Shown here piece after piece: positions 1-10,672 of a DNA stretch of 64,000 nucleotides. Origin of the DNA: Oscheius onirici (lineage: Eukaryota; Nematoda; Chromadorea; Rhabditida; Rhabditidae); NCBI GenBank assembly GCA_932521025.1, contig OW051472.1, positions 9,610,001 through 9,674,000 on the forward strand, given 5' to 3'. The translations under genes and the position numbers were made by a program. Position 1 is the first letter of the stretch; every line of letters begins with the position of its first letter. The notes beneath the pieces were generated by a model that had not been told where the DNA came from, searched no databases, and saw only the letters and a list, made by a program, of their open reading frames with translations.

Positions 1-2787
1 GTCGTGGTCGAGAGCGTGTACTCCATGACCCTCGAAATAGTCGTGATGGGGAGGAGGTGGTTTTAGGGACTGTAATTCCATTGGCGGCTCCTCCTCGTAC
101 TCTTCTTCCTCCGGAAGTGTAACTTTTCGAGAAATGAAGAAGCAAACAGCGACCAAAATGACAGCTAGGGACTGGAAACCGGCATTAACAGAATGGAAGA
201 CTGTTCGGAGATTGGAGTTGTCGTAGACGACACAGTTTCCTTGGTCTGGCAAAGAGTGGCGATGATACTGAGATTCTTACCATCTTCACATCGACTATTC
301 CACAGTAGACAACTTGAGTCAACTACCCAGCCGAAAATGATCGGAGCCGGAATGAATCCGAATAGGTTTGTAGCACAGGAAGCCAACGAAAGAGCCATCA
401 CTTTCTGGTCATCGTAGACTGATCTAAAGTTGAGATATTTTGGGAGAGAGGGTGGATAACCGGAGGACAATCATCATGGTCACCATGAAGAAGAGATTTC
501 CCGCGAAGAGACCAATGAACATGACGGGAATATATCCAAAGATTGCGTTACACCGTCCGTGAAGGAGACCCTTCTCGACTGTACCTTCTATAGCACAGCC
601 GCATGATGTCCACTGAAATTTGGGTAAAAGTTCGTGATCGTTTAGACACTCATCAGGGATACAATTTTTCTCTCTCAGTGTCGGAATTTTCTACTATCTT
701 GCTATTCCCGTCGCTCCCAATTACCGTAAAAGCTCAAAAAGAAGCAACCCTGTACGTAATTACGTACGCATTTTTTTCGGGGTGAAGACATAATTTTTCA
801 ATTTATATTTTATTTTTCCTTGTTAGCTGAGATGTCTATATGTATGGGAAAAATGATCGGAAAGTAGGGAAAAACTTTTATCAACCCGAAAAAAATGCGT
901 ACGTAATTGCGTACAGGGGTGCTTCTATTAGAGCTTTTACGGTAGATCTATTTTTATTGGCTACAAAAAGAACTCACAATATCCGTTGTTGGGTCATATT
1001 CCGTGCAACCTGCGTGACAGGGAGAGAAGAAGTTCTGTCCGTCAAAGTTGACGGGATCGAATCGAAAAACTGAAGAACAGCGACAACTGGAGGAACAGTC
1101 CATATCGTATGAATCATACATGGTCCATCTTCCCGTCGCATATTCTTTTTGCACACCAAGAATATCGGGCTGCTCACAGCCGAAAAGCATTCCTATGAGG
1201 TAGGTACACTGAAAGAGGACACTTTGATGCTAACATTAAAAAAAACTGACAACTATGAGAGCCCATGAACCTAAAAGGAGGAGAATGGCTTTGCGAGGAG
1301 AGACATTCCATCTGGAGAGCAGCCAGCCTCCTAAGGCTGTAGAAGCGGCGACAGCTCCGATTGAGATGAATCCTGAAAGAGTTTTGTGAAAAAATAGTAA
1401 TTTTAACGTAAAAGGAAAGAGAGGCTTACCTGCAAAGACATCAGCTGCACTGGCACTCCTTCCAAACTGCGTCTCGATATATTTTGGAAGATATGTTTGA
1501 TAGCCACCGATTAGATACGATCCAAAGACCCAGGCAGACACCATTGAAACAAAAACGGGATTTCGGAGAAGATCCGAGAGGATCAGTGGAAAAGCTGAAA
1601 GGAAAATTTGAAAGAAATGCTTGGGACTTACATTTTAATGACTCGCGGAAATGTGTACAGGTTTTAGGCTCTTCAGTTTCGGGATCTGGAGGCAGAAGGG
1701 CAGTGTCACAGTACTTCCGATAACTTTTCGGGAAAAAAAAGAACGGAGCAGCACAAAGCAGATACATGATTCCGCAGATCAGAAAGCCCAGCCACCAGGC
1801 CCCAACCCAATGATCATCTCTTGGAGTGACATGAGGAGGAGCATCTCCCAGTGTGGTATAGATCCTGTTCGTTCCGGCAGCAAAGGCGAAGCCCAAAGCT
1901 GGACCAAAAGCATAAGTACTGGTCAGGAGACCGAGAAAGAATGGCGACTGTCTTTTGTCAACGACGTTGGCATCAATGTAGACGTAGGCGAGAGTATTGA
2001 ATGGGGCTGCACAGACCCCGGCGACGATCTGACCCAGGGCTAGGAAAGTGTAGGCGACCATGTGCTCGTCTCTCTCCTGACGACAATCTTCGGGGATGGA
2101 GGGGTCTCGGTAGCGGTCACATTTGAAATCGAGAGCGTATTCTTCCTGCAAAAAAAGGCTACCGTAAAAGCTCTAATAGAAGCACCCCTGTACGCAATTT
2201 CGTACGCATTTTTTTCGGGGTGAAGACATAATTTTTCAATTTATTTTTTATTTTTTCTTGGTAGCTCTATCTGTATGGTAAAAACAATCGGAAAGTTGGG
2301 AATTTTTGTATTAACCCGAAAAAAATGCCTATGTTATTGCGTACAGGGGTACTTCCATTAGAAGAAACACGGTATTTTAAGAGGACAGTGTCTCTCTGTA
2401 GTTTCTTTCACAGATTGCCTCTACCTTGTGCTTGATGAATACTTCAGCATCGTGGGTACTTGTACCATAGATCCAGACAGGCAGTGCCAGCAGAAACATA
2501 GCTATTGCACTGAGAATGACTCCAATCCCGGTTATTCTAGGCAAATGCCCTGTCGAACCAAAATATCCAACCACGAGAATCGCGACAGTATGACCAATAT
2601 CGTATAGGGAGAGCAGTAGTCCCGAGAGTTCACTGGACAGACCGAAACGTCTCTCCAGAGCGGAGAGGATTCCGACAACATAGCCAAGATAAGTTCCCTG
2701 GATTGCCACCACGACTATCATCAAGATGACAAAGTGTGTCAGAGTTAGACGAGGTGGTCGCCGCGTCGGGAGATGCGGCAAATCCAT
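1..2787 (-). CDS. Organic anion transporter, SLCO/OATP family (3' end beyond window)
   Basis: Eight exons: 2787-2425, 2145-1632, 1594-1430, 1372-1251 (end could be 1254), 1208-978, 612-461, 423-281, 245-<1. The frame holds through all junctions. The protein is a polytopic plasma-membrane carrier of the OATP type. It opens with a short cytosolic tail and a first helix, then the GQIVAG and ANVVDKRQSPFFLGLL segments typical of the family. Near exon 5 there is a Cys-rich extracellular loop resembling the OATP Kazal-like loop (MDCSSSCRC), then late helices and an acidic, Pro-rich cytosolic tail. OATPs carry amphipathic organic anions; the substrate here cannot be inferred. Introns 1 and 5 each contain a copy of the same MITE, which explains their length. 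The donor after exon 4 (GTCAGT or GTTGTC) is weak. The start is the first Met of exon 1; an upstream exon is not excluded. Confidence 0.9.
724..942. mobile_element. MITE family A, copy 1 (TA target, in OATP intron 5)
   Basis: About 219 bp, bounded by inverted ends CCGTAAAAGCTC and GAGCTTTTACGG and flanked by TA on both sides. The inverted repeats extend roughly 60 bp and contain GTACGTAATTACGTACGCA. There is no coding capacity. TA flanks and end structure fit a non-autonomous Tc1/mariner-type element. It lies inside OATP intron 5. Confidence 0.85.
2162..2372. mobile_element. MITE family A, copy 2 (in OATP intron 1)
   Basis: About 211 bp with the same left end CCGTAAAAGCTC as copy 1. The right end has drifted (GAAACACGG). 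It is flanked by TA and has the same interior: CCCCTGTACGCAATT, a TCGGGGTGAAGACAT block and AT-rich centre. The left end is only 16 nt from the exon 2 acceptor, so the insertion nearly reached the splice site. Confidence 0.85.
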
Positions 2788-4966
2788 AGAGATCTAGATG
2801 GGGAACAGGGTTCTGGAACTGACGAATTTGAAAGGTATTCACTGTTTCTGAGCCGAAAAAAAAGCAAAAGAGAAATCGAAATGTAGGAATAGAGAAAGAA
2901 ATTGTCAAGGAAAGACCAGTAAAATTGATGTCCCGTAGACGGAATGAAGCCGAGTGTGCGTCAAGAAACTCTTGAACAAATAGACTTAATCACATGCTTG
3001 TCAAGAAAGATTTCGATGCAGAAATGTTCTCTTTAAAATATACGTTACTGAGGAAGTCATAGCTAGTCTTGAAAGAAAAAAAAATCAGCTCTAAAAAGTA
3101 ATTGAAGATGTAGAAATATCATGGGTTTTTGAAAGAAAGATTGGCGGGAAAGATAAACCACAATGATTCCTACTACTTTTCCAAAGTCGACTGCCCGTAA
3201 GATCGTGGGAAAGGAGAGAATGCCGGCTGTCAACAATAGCGTTCCGCGTGTTGGGGTGTCGCATCTTTTAAGGCATCGACCGATAAGAAACGGAGAAAAA
3301 TGCAACGCAAAACTTAGAAAAACTAACAAAATGCAGGTTAGAACAGCACGAAAAGGGTTGAGAGAGGAGATGAGTCAGGTTCCTCTTCGAGAGCATGACA
3401 ACAAATAGAACTGTCATTTGACTGGAATCGCGGTACACACAGGGGTGAATGAGTCATTTCGGATCGATGCCAATAGATAACAGGAGAGAGGAGAGACCTT
3501 TGCCATTTCGGGACGGACCTCCGCCAAGGACGAGGTGAGAGACAGACAGGAGGACTGTTGGAGTAGGTAATTGGATAATTAATGGGTCTCTGACTGGTGA
3601 ACTGTACATTTTCAGAGAATGAACAACAACGGTTTTTTTGGGGAATGATACCGAATATCCATCTGTAGTAAATAAAGTTTCTGCCATTCTGGTCGTCATG
3701 TCTCTGTCCGTTTTTTGACTTGGCAGGCCAAAGAATTTTCTCTTTTCTCTGACGAAAGAGGATTTTGAAGTAATACACGAATTTCATCGTTCCAAGACCT
3801 TTCTACTCTTCGGATGTGATCTCGGTCAGGTGAACTATCTTGAATACCGAATAAACACTAAACAGTAAACACGAGTTTCTGGTTTTCTCAGTTTGGCTCC
3901 GTTTTTTGTCATTTTTCAGCTTTCCCTGCCTGTTTTGACACCTCTCAGCTCAACACCAAAATGCACGATAATCATCCGATGTGGGTCCGGCTGTATCCAC
4001 AAAAGTAGACAGCTAGATTCCCCAAAATATGCTCCATTAGCTAATTCTCTCAATCCCACAACCGTTTTTAATAAATCCGCTGCAATCTATATTGTCTCAC
4101 CGCCGCCTTAATACATCTCCTTCGAAGGATAGAATTACGTTCCCACCCCACTTGTTCGCCAATCCAGCTCACATCTAAAGAGTTCCTGCATTGATTTTTT
4201 GAATTTGGATATTTATTTCTGCTCACAACATACGCAGGTCTAGCTTTTTTAGAGATACTGAAGCTAGAAAGCCCATCCCCTTTGTAGACCTCTGTTTCAA
4301 ACGCTTTCCATATTACTTTAAAAGAACAAGGTTGGCAACGCCCTTCCAGGGCTAAAGTAGAAATTAATGACTTCGCTCTGTCACGGATCCCTAGTCGTGG
4401 TTTCCTTTTCATTTCTCCTTTGTTACTCTGCTCCAGTCACTCTCCCTGACCCTCCAAAGAAACTACCAAAGTTGTTAGAACACTTCGCGCACTTGCTTTT
4501 CCTGTCGCGACTTGTTAAAAACTAATTTGCGCACAAAGCTCCCTTCCTTATCCTCAATTAGAGCTTCAGACACACACACAGACACACACAGAGACTTGGG
4601 AGCAATTTATAGTGGATACATCGTAATTTTTTGCCTTCAAGCAGTAGTAATTAATTTAGTTAGTGAACTTGTTACTCACATTCTGCTTATAATTACTCTC
4701 CCGGTGTTTATGCCCATCTCTGTTTATGACAGCTGGCTCCAGTGGTCAGTCTGTTCCGTCTGGTCCGTCGATTTCAATTTTCGATTCTTTCTGCAACAAA
4801 CGCCTCAAAAATGACCAGTAATCGATCCTCTTTCCTCTGACCCTTTGCATAAAGTGTAAAGTCTCGGCTCGGACCACAGCTGGTCCGGAGCCGTTCCCAC
4901 ACATGTCTCTAAATCCCGGTACTTCTTCTCCAATTTTTCTTAGATCTCACTCAAAAATGTTCAGAT
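2788..4966. other. Intergenic, no gene supported
   Basis: This lies upstream of the minus-strand transporter and of the plus-strand gene at 4967. Several short open frames occur on both strands, but none has splice context or recognisable motifs. A short CA/GA-rich simple repeat (ACACACACAGACACACACAG) lies near 4571-4593. It probably holds the promoters of both flanking genes and could hold a 5' non-coding exon of the transporter. Confidence 0.5.
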
Positions 4967-6163
4967 ATGCCGGAAATCCGACAGCGGAATGTTCCTAAAG
5001 AGTCTGGAGGCGGTGGGAGTCCATTTACTGCAGAAAATTACAAGAAGGAGGCACAAAAGTCCGAACTCGCCACGTCGATCGCTCTCGTGACGTTTATAAT
5101 CGTCGGAATCAGTGGAGTGGCATTTTTTGTGAGTTTTAACCCGTTTTCATAACACTTTTGACATAATTCTCTTTGGTTTGAGAAATATTAAAGATTCAGT
5201 TCGGTCACGATGCAACGACACACACACTGGAAATGATGCAGGAGAGGACACAGAAATGTGGGTTTCTATTAATTTTATGTTTTTGTTAAAATATTTAGTG
5301 GAGCAAAAAGACGATTTTCAGTGACCACAACTCCTCTTTCCACACAAACTCACCCTTCCGCTCAGGCTTCTCCTCCGCCACTAGAGAGTCAGGGATCTCC
5401 TGAAGCCCATCCGGCCATCACTCCAGAAGAACTTGAGGCGAAAGAGGCTCAAGCTGCTTTAGTCCGTCAAGCTCAGGAGCAAGCTCGTCAACAGGCTGAA
5501 CAGGCGAGACTGGAAGCGGAACAGGCACGAATCGCTCAAGAGCAAGCTGAACAGGCAGAACGAGCACGACAGAAGGCTCAGGAAGAAGCGGAAGCGGCTA
5601 GACGACAGGCAGAGCAGGCTGAACATGCCAGACAACAAGCTGATCTAGCTAGACAACAGACCCAAAAAGTTCAAGAACAGACTCAACAGGCAGAGTTGGC
5701 TAGACAACAGGCTGTGAAGGCGGAACAGGCCAGACTTGCTCAACAGCAGGCGGAACAGACCAGGCTCCAAGTTGAGCAGCAGGCCCAGCAGCTTCATCAA
5801 CAGGCTCAACAACATGCTCAGGCAGCCCTTCATCATGCTGCTCAGGTTCAACAGCAGGCTCAGCAGATAGCCCAACAGGCCAGGGAACAGGCCCAAGCTC
5901 AGGTTCTTCAGGCACAGCAGGCAGCTCAGTTGAAGGCCCAACAGAAACAGTTACCTCCTGCCAACACTCAGCCACAGGTTCAACAGCCTCAACAGCGACA
6001 GCCGCAGCCTCAACAAGTACCGGTTCAGCAGGCTCCTCCTCAGCATCAGGCACAGCATCCAATTCAACAGAAACCGCAAGTGGTTCAAGCTCCAGTTCAG
6101 CAAGCCGCTCAGCAACTAGCACCCAAAGCACCCTCTCCTCCTTCTCAACAAGCTCAACCATAA
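4967..6163 (+). CDS. Single-pass membrane protein with long Gln/Ala-rich coiled coil
   Basis: Exons 4967-5128, 5200-5257 and 5322-6163 give 353 aa. The frame is kept at both junctions (phases 0 and 1). A TTCAG acceptor lies 2 nt before the ATG, consistent with trans-splicing. The first 32 residues are hydrophilic. One hydrophobic helix follows (about 33-54, ATSIALVTFIIVGISGVAFF) with no signal peptide. Next come a short spacer, a Pro/Ser-rich segment and about 180 residues of E/Q/A/R heptad-like repeats (EQARLEAEQARIAQEQAE). The C-terminus is Pro/Gln-rich. By topology rules it could be a type II or tail-out anchored protein with a rod outside the membrane. I do not recognise a family, and low-complexity similarity to other coiled coils should not be read as homology. 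Confidence 0.75.
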
Positions 6164-6361
6164 TCAGTTTGTAACCTTTGTGATTTCTTTCAATTTCCAT
6201 GAACTTTTTCGGTGTACGAGTGAAGAAATAGGGGCTTTTTAAAAATGGGAGAACTCGGACACAGCTCTGAAAACCTCAAGAGTTGTATTTCCGGAGACTT
6301 TTGCACTGAAACTTTCAGTTCAAACCTTTTTTCAAAAAGTCTTCCATCTACTTATACTTAC

Positions 6362-6548
6362 CCTTGGCAATCTGAGTCATGAACTCTTTAAACTCTTCCA
6401 TTATATCGCCGCAATATGGTTGGGTCACGATCAGCGTATTCTCGATAATGTGCATGCGAGAGATACCTCCGTGGCTGGTTGTCAGAGTACCGGCCGCGTT
6501 CGGCTTGCCCGTGATCATTTCGACTCCGCCAGTGACGCAGATCATCTT
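6362..6548 (-). pseudogene. Isolated exon-like fragment, unidentified
   Basis: A minus-strand open frame has a TTGCCTAG acceptor at its 5' side and a GTAAGTAT donor at its 3' side (MICVTGGVEMITG near the start). A second exon-like piece may precede it at about 6549-6700. No continuation into a complete gene is visible on either side. I do not recognise the family. It could be a relic or part of a gene whose other exons I missed. Confidence 0.2.
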
Positions 6549-6754
6549 CTAGGCAAGGAAGCCTGCTCGATACCAAAGTAGAAGCTGGCTCCAGTTGTCA
6601 AAGTAGGTGAAGACGCCCTGGAAGATTGAACTGGAGAAGCATATACAGAGAGACAAACTGTGCGTCGTTCTTTCCAATTTACGTTCCAAAAACCTGAAAA
6701 TTTGGCACCGAAGAAATATCGTAGGGTTTTCTAACCGCAAAGGAAAATCAGCAA

Positions 6755-6992
6755 CGATTCGAGTCGAGTTCTGGACCGAGTCGAGTCGGCTTGAGCTGGC
6801 TCGCGAGTCGATTTTTTTTCAAATTCCGCGGCTTAAATACGAAGAAATGAAGAAAATCTTGTTATTTCCTGTTTGTTGAGCCAAATAACCTTTAAAAATC
6901 GGCTCGAGCCGAGTCGAGCCGACTAGTGGGGCACCTCGAGTCGAGCCGACTCGTGGCTCAAATCGAGCTTGAGTCGAGTCGAGTTGCCCAAG
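6755..6992. repeat. GAGTCGAGTCG-rich foldback element, copy 1
   Basis: This stretch is dense in GAGTCGAG/CTCGACTC motifs in inverted arrangement around a core TTGTTGAGCCAAATAACCTTT. A diverged relative with the same core lies at 25915-26128, and a fragment ending GTGCCCAAG lies near 32281-32306. The outer end reads TTGCCCAAG. It is probably a non-autonomous DNA transposon; the left border is uncertain. Confidence 0.6.
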
Positions 6993-7150
6993 AATAGTGG
7001 GCAGTAGAAAATGGATATGTAGGGGCTTTACTGATATTGGTGGGTGGCGATTATGGGATGACGGTGGGGGTTAAAATCAGGACCTGAAGGTTTGGGGTGA
7101 AAATGGGGTGGCGTGGGAGCGATAGTAGCCGGTCCGGGTAGCGTATTTTG

Positions 7151-7167
7151 CCCCCCCCCCCCCCCCC
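7151..7167. repeat. Poly-C homopolymer, 17 nt
   Basis: An uninterrupted run of C lies in G/C-rich intergenic sequence. Length is likely variable and prone to assembly error. Confidence 0.8.
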
Positions 7168-7557
7168 GTCATTTGGACACCCCACCGAATGTGGGGCCAA
7201 ACTGACCGATGTGGCTTGCCTGAACTTTTTCCAATTGGTGGGGGGCTGGATTTTCCGGTGGGGGCGATACTGGGTTTTCTCCTCATGCCTAGTATAATTT
7301 TCCTTGCAGTGTCAAGATAGAAGTTAGCAAGACTCGAACTGTTCCTCCTAAGAACTCCAGATCCATGCCAGTCCAATCAGTACAAACAGTTTTGTGTCAC
7401 CTTTTTTCTTTCTTGATAGAAGCTGAAGAAGGTCTCAATACTAGAGATAAAACCAACAGTCATTGCTAGTGCAACGAAACGGAGCAACAGCTTGCCGAGA
7501 CCGAGGCGTGAACTGTGCCCATTGTCAGTAGTCCAAATAATAGTCCAGTTTTCAGGA

Positions 7558-7931
7558 TGCTCCTGACAACGGATCCTCTTCACGAATCGGTGGCCCAGAA
7601 ACTGGCCAATCGCAGACTGGGTTGCCAAGCGGACTGGAAGCGCATCGCTTCGATCAGATTGAAGGAGCTCACGATCAGTCGTGATCTGGTCAAGGCTCAC
7701 GAAGAGACGATGGCTGCTGCGTTGAAGAAGAAGGTTTTGCAACTCGAGACGGACAATCAGCACGTTTGTCCGGAGATCAAAGCCCTTTTCGTCGCTACCA
7801 GTTCCCCGTCCGGATCTCTCCTGGCTATCTGGTCCACAAGCGAAGAGAACACAGAAGACACCCGGATCTCCTACTGTTCTGATGCTGAAATGGCTATCGG
7901 AGGAGAAGAGTACAAGATGCGACAGCTGCGT
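7558..7931 (+). CDS. Candidate exon of an unidentified gene
   Basis: An ATG (MLLTTDPLHES) follows a good acceptor (CCAGTTTTCAG) by 1 nt, and an ideal donor GTAAGT ends the segment at 7932. The frame is open throughout, charged and helix-prone (KKVLQLETDNQ). The opposite strand is also open over 7377-7961, so the coding strand is not settled. No downstream exon is convincing. No family recognised. Confidence 0.25.
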
Positions 7932-8664
7932 GTAAGTCAAGTTGATGGCCCTGATGAGCAAGACGGATATATCGAGCCGTTGGATGAAGGTGGAGATGAC
8001 CCGAGGGAGGACCCAGAAGACGGTTTTCCAAAAAGTTTGAAAAGATGAGGTTGGAAAGGTTATTCAAAAAAAACCATGACCACCTGCACAGAGCTGCCAC
8101 CATGATTCTTCATTATTCGTCGACAGTGGCCCGAATCCCTCTCAGAAGGTTGTGGGTGACCTTTTCTTCATAACTTTTGAAACAAGCAGTTAAATAGGTT
8201 TTTTTAACAAAAAAAAAAGAATTGATGCCAAAACAATGGGCTTTAAGGCTTGTATAGTCCGATCTCTCTCTCTCTCTCTAGACAGTCCGATCTCTAGTCA
8301 TCTCCAGTTTGGCTTAAACCTGCAACCTGTTTTCGAGCACATATACAGCTCTGTTTGTGTGTTCTTCCAAAGTAGAAATGAGTGAAAGTTGATGAGGAAT
8401 AAGGCCTTTGCGGTCCGACATCGGTACAACACTGTTTGAACATTAGTTCAGGACCACAGAGGCCCAACGGGTCCGGAACAGTTTCTAGCAGTTGGGTAAA
8501 ACGTCAAACTGGTCATAACTTTTGAAAAGGTGAGGCTAGAAAGGTTTTTCAAACAAAGCAATGCCGCTTGAACGAAGGGCTATCCAACTGCTCAGAGCTT
8601 ATTTTACCTGGACGCTTTTTGCAAACTGTATACATAAAAGCTGTGGTGCACACAATTTTTCATT
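7932..8664. other. Intergenic with CT microsatellite and a direct repeat
   Basis: It contains a CT dinucleotide run (about 8261-8279) next to two copies of a GTCCGATCTCT motif. A diverged direct repeat of about 45 bp (TTTGAAAAGRTGAGG...) occurs near 8036 and 8522. No gene seen. Confidence 0.5.
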
Positions 8665-9405
8665 TCATGTAATCACTGCATTCGTTTTGCAAATATAACT
8701 TATTTGCGCGTCCGCAAAACAATCGAAATCGTACAAAGTGTCAAGGCTCCAATAAAGCAGAGTGCAGGATGGATCAGGAGGCGTATGGATTGGCCGACCG
8801 ACTTGCCAAAAAGATGAATAATCCCACTAAATGTAATATGTCTTGAATATCTGTTTAGATTTACAGGTGTTCCATCTGTCCATTCCCAGCAGTTGGCTCC
8901 AGGATTTCCGGGACCTGGACATGTAGCTTTCAGTATTCCGCCAATCCAACAAGAGTAAAGTCCAGATGAACAGAGATCTTAAAATAGACCTTATTTATAG
9001 TTAATCTCGTCTCACCCGTAACGAAAAGCTTTTCTGCTGCACTGTGAATAGAAACCAGATCACCGCCAATGTTCCTACAGGCCGTAACTGCATATGCATG
9101 ACTTCGCATATCCGAAAGAAGGTCTAGTCGAATGTAGCAGTAGATGTCATTCAGAAACCATCCACTTGGACCTGAGCCAATATTTTGAATCAATAGAAAC
9201 ATTGAGGCAGAAAAAAAAGCAACCAACATGGAGCTACTGGGGTTGCGATGGTAGTTGTACCAATATTGTAAGCTGGAAAACTGGTAGCCCTTTAAAAAGA
9301 ACAAAAAATACTTGGGAAGTCGGTGGTATAAGTAGGCGCGCAGCTTTGGCTTACTGAAACAAACGCGAAGGCCAAGCTTAGCTGACTAAAAGCTGAGATT
9401 GGCAT
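8665..9405 (-). CDS. Secreted C-type lectin-like protein, copy 1
   Basis: Five exons: 9405-9312, 9272-9228, 9171-9016, 8977-8865, 8826-8665, giving 189 aa. The N-terminus is a signal peptide-like segment (MPISAFSQLSLAFAFVSVSQ). A short Thr-rich linker and one C-type lectin domain follow: PSGWFLND start, GGDLVSIHS, SCWIGG, NCWEWTDGTP, and C-terminal ISYICK. Cysteine spacing fits a canonical CTLD. EPN/QPD and WND calcium-site motifs are not evident, so classic sugar binding is doubtful. The intron separating DGTP from WDYSSF is only 38 nt. The third intron of the equivalent neighbour sits at the same codon, so the two genes are tandem duplicates. The donor of exon 2 (GTTGGT) is non-optimal. Such nematode lectins are often immune or surface proteins; that role is inference. 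Confidence 0.88.
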
Positions 9406-9898
9406 TCCCTGGAATCTGAGCGATGGAATCAGATGAAGGAATAACTCGCCTTAGCAGCCGGTATGGCTTAGAAAAAAGCGCCACAAATTAAGTCAAATCT
9501 AGCTACAAATCTCTTTGCTGGTCATTATCGTCAGCGGCAGGAGAGCGATTAAGCACGATGGCGATCAAAATATCAAGACACGGAAATGGGTTGCTGAAAA
9601 GGAAAAACGTCTGGCATTTGCATCCCGGACTTCAGAAAAATCGCAACAAAAAAGAGAAATCCAGCTACAAATCATGTTTTTTCTATTGCCTCACGGAGAC
9701 TTTTTGTCCGTCCCGAATGAAAAGAGAGACAGATAAAAACGAAAAAATAAGGTGGGAATCAAGACCAATTCAGTACGTGCCTTGACAATATGCGAAATTT
9801 CGGCAATATTGTCTGTATCGGTCTCGGTATCTTGTGGTGTGCGTGATAATTCTTAACGGAAAAGTTTATTTCACAATGTATGATTGAAACTGTAAATT

Positions 9899-10672
9899 TC
9901 ATACAGTGGCATCCATTTTACAAATATAACCTAAAACAGTACCCCCGGTACAGGAGCCAGCGAATACTTTTCCTGGATATATATAGGTGCAAGCTGGACC
10001 AGGAGGCGGCACACCCGGGGAGAAAGTAGAAGCAATATAATCCCACTAAAAGATAAAATTCACTCAAACATTTTCACTTACAGGTGTTCCATCTAACCAC
10101 TCCCAACAGTTAGCTCCTGGCATTCCGGGACCAGGACATGTGGCCGTCATCGTTCCTCCAATCCAACAATAAGTTGTACCTGCACTACAGACGTCTGAAG
10201 ATGCGTTATATTTGGCATTGTTTAGTTTATTTTACTTGAAACAAAGCTTAGCTCAGCGTCACTGTGAACAGAAACTAGGTCACCGCCCATCATTTGACAC
10301 TTCGAGTGTGCATTCGCCTGCACATTGGTTTCTGGGCTGTCGACTAGAATGTAGCAGAACATGTCATTGAGCATCCATCCGACTGGGCAGGTGTCTATCA
10401 AACATCAAACATATGTAGTCAAAGAAGACCATTTTAAGTACGACACGTCGAACCACTCACATAATATTGTAGTCGTCGTTGATGTCGTTTGAAGTGTTGT
10501 TGCTGGCGGTGCGACAGTAGTTGTGCCAATATTGTAAGCTCAAGGATTTTTTTTGTAAAATTACAAAAGAAAACAAACTGGGGAAGTCTGTAGTATAAGT
10601 GGGCATACAACTTTGAATCTCTGAAACTGAGACGAAGACTAAACATAGCTGCCTCAGGTGTAAGGTCAACAT
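9899..10672 (-). CDS. Secreted C-type lectin-like protein, copy 2
   Basis: Exons 10672-10579, 10538-10461, 10394-10236, 10194-10082, 10045-9899 give 196 aa. Architecture matches the copy about 1.2 kb downstream: signal-like N-terminus with the same SCxPTYTTDFP segment, a longer Thr-rich linker (TTLQTTSTTTT), and a CTLD with CPVGWMLND, GGDLVSVHS, YCWIGG, NCWEWLDGTP and LGYICK. Exons 1 and 4 are exactly the same length (94 and 113 nt) in both copies. The C-terminal third has diverged most (WDYIASTF versus WDYSSFW). Calcium/sugar motifs are again not obvious. The Thr-rich linker is a likely O-glycosylation stretch. Confidence 0.9.

Noticed and set aside
5700-6200. Minus-strand frame opposite the Gln/Ala-rich exon
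   Set aside because: It is a shadow of the repetitive CAG/GCT-rich coding exon, which has consistent splice phases on the plus strand.
7151-7167. Poly-C run as a telomere or origin feature
   Set aside because: A simple homopolymer with no repeat unit or associated motif.
7377-7961. 194-codon minus-strand gene
   Set aside because: The plus strand over the same bases has a better acceptor, ATG and ideal GTAAGT donor. The minus frame has no splice context. Left as an ambiguity rather than a call.
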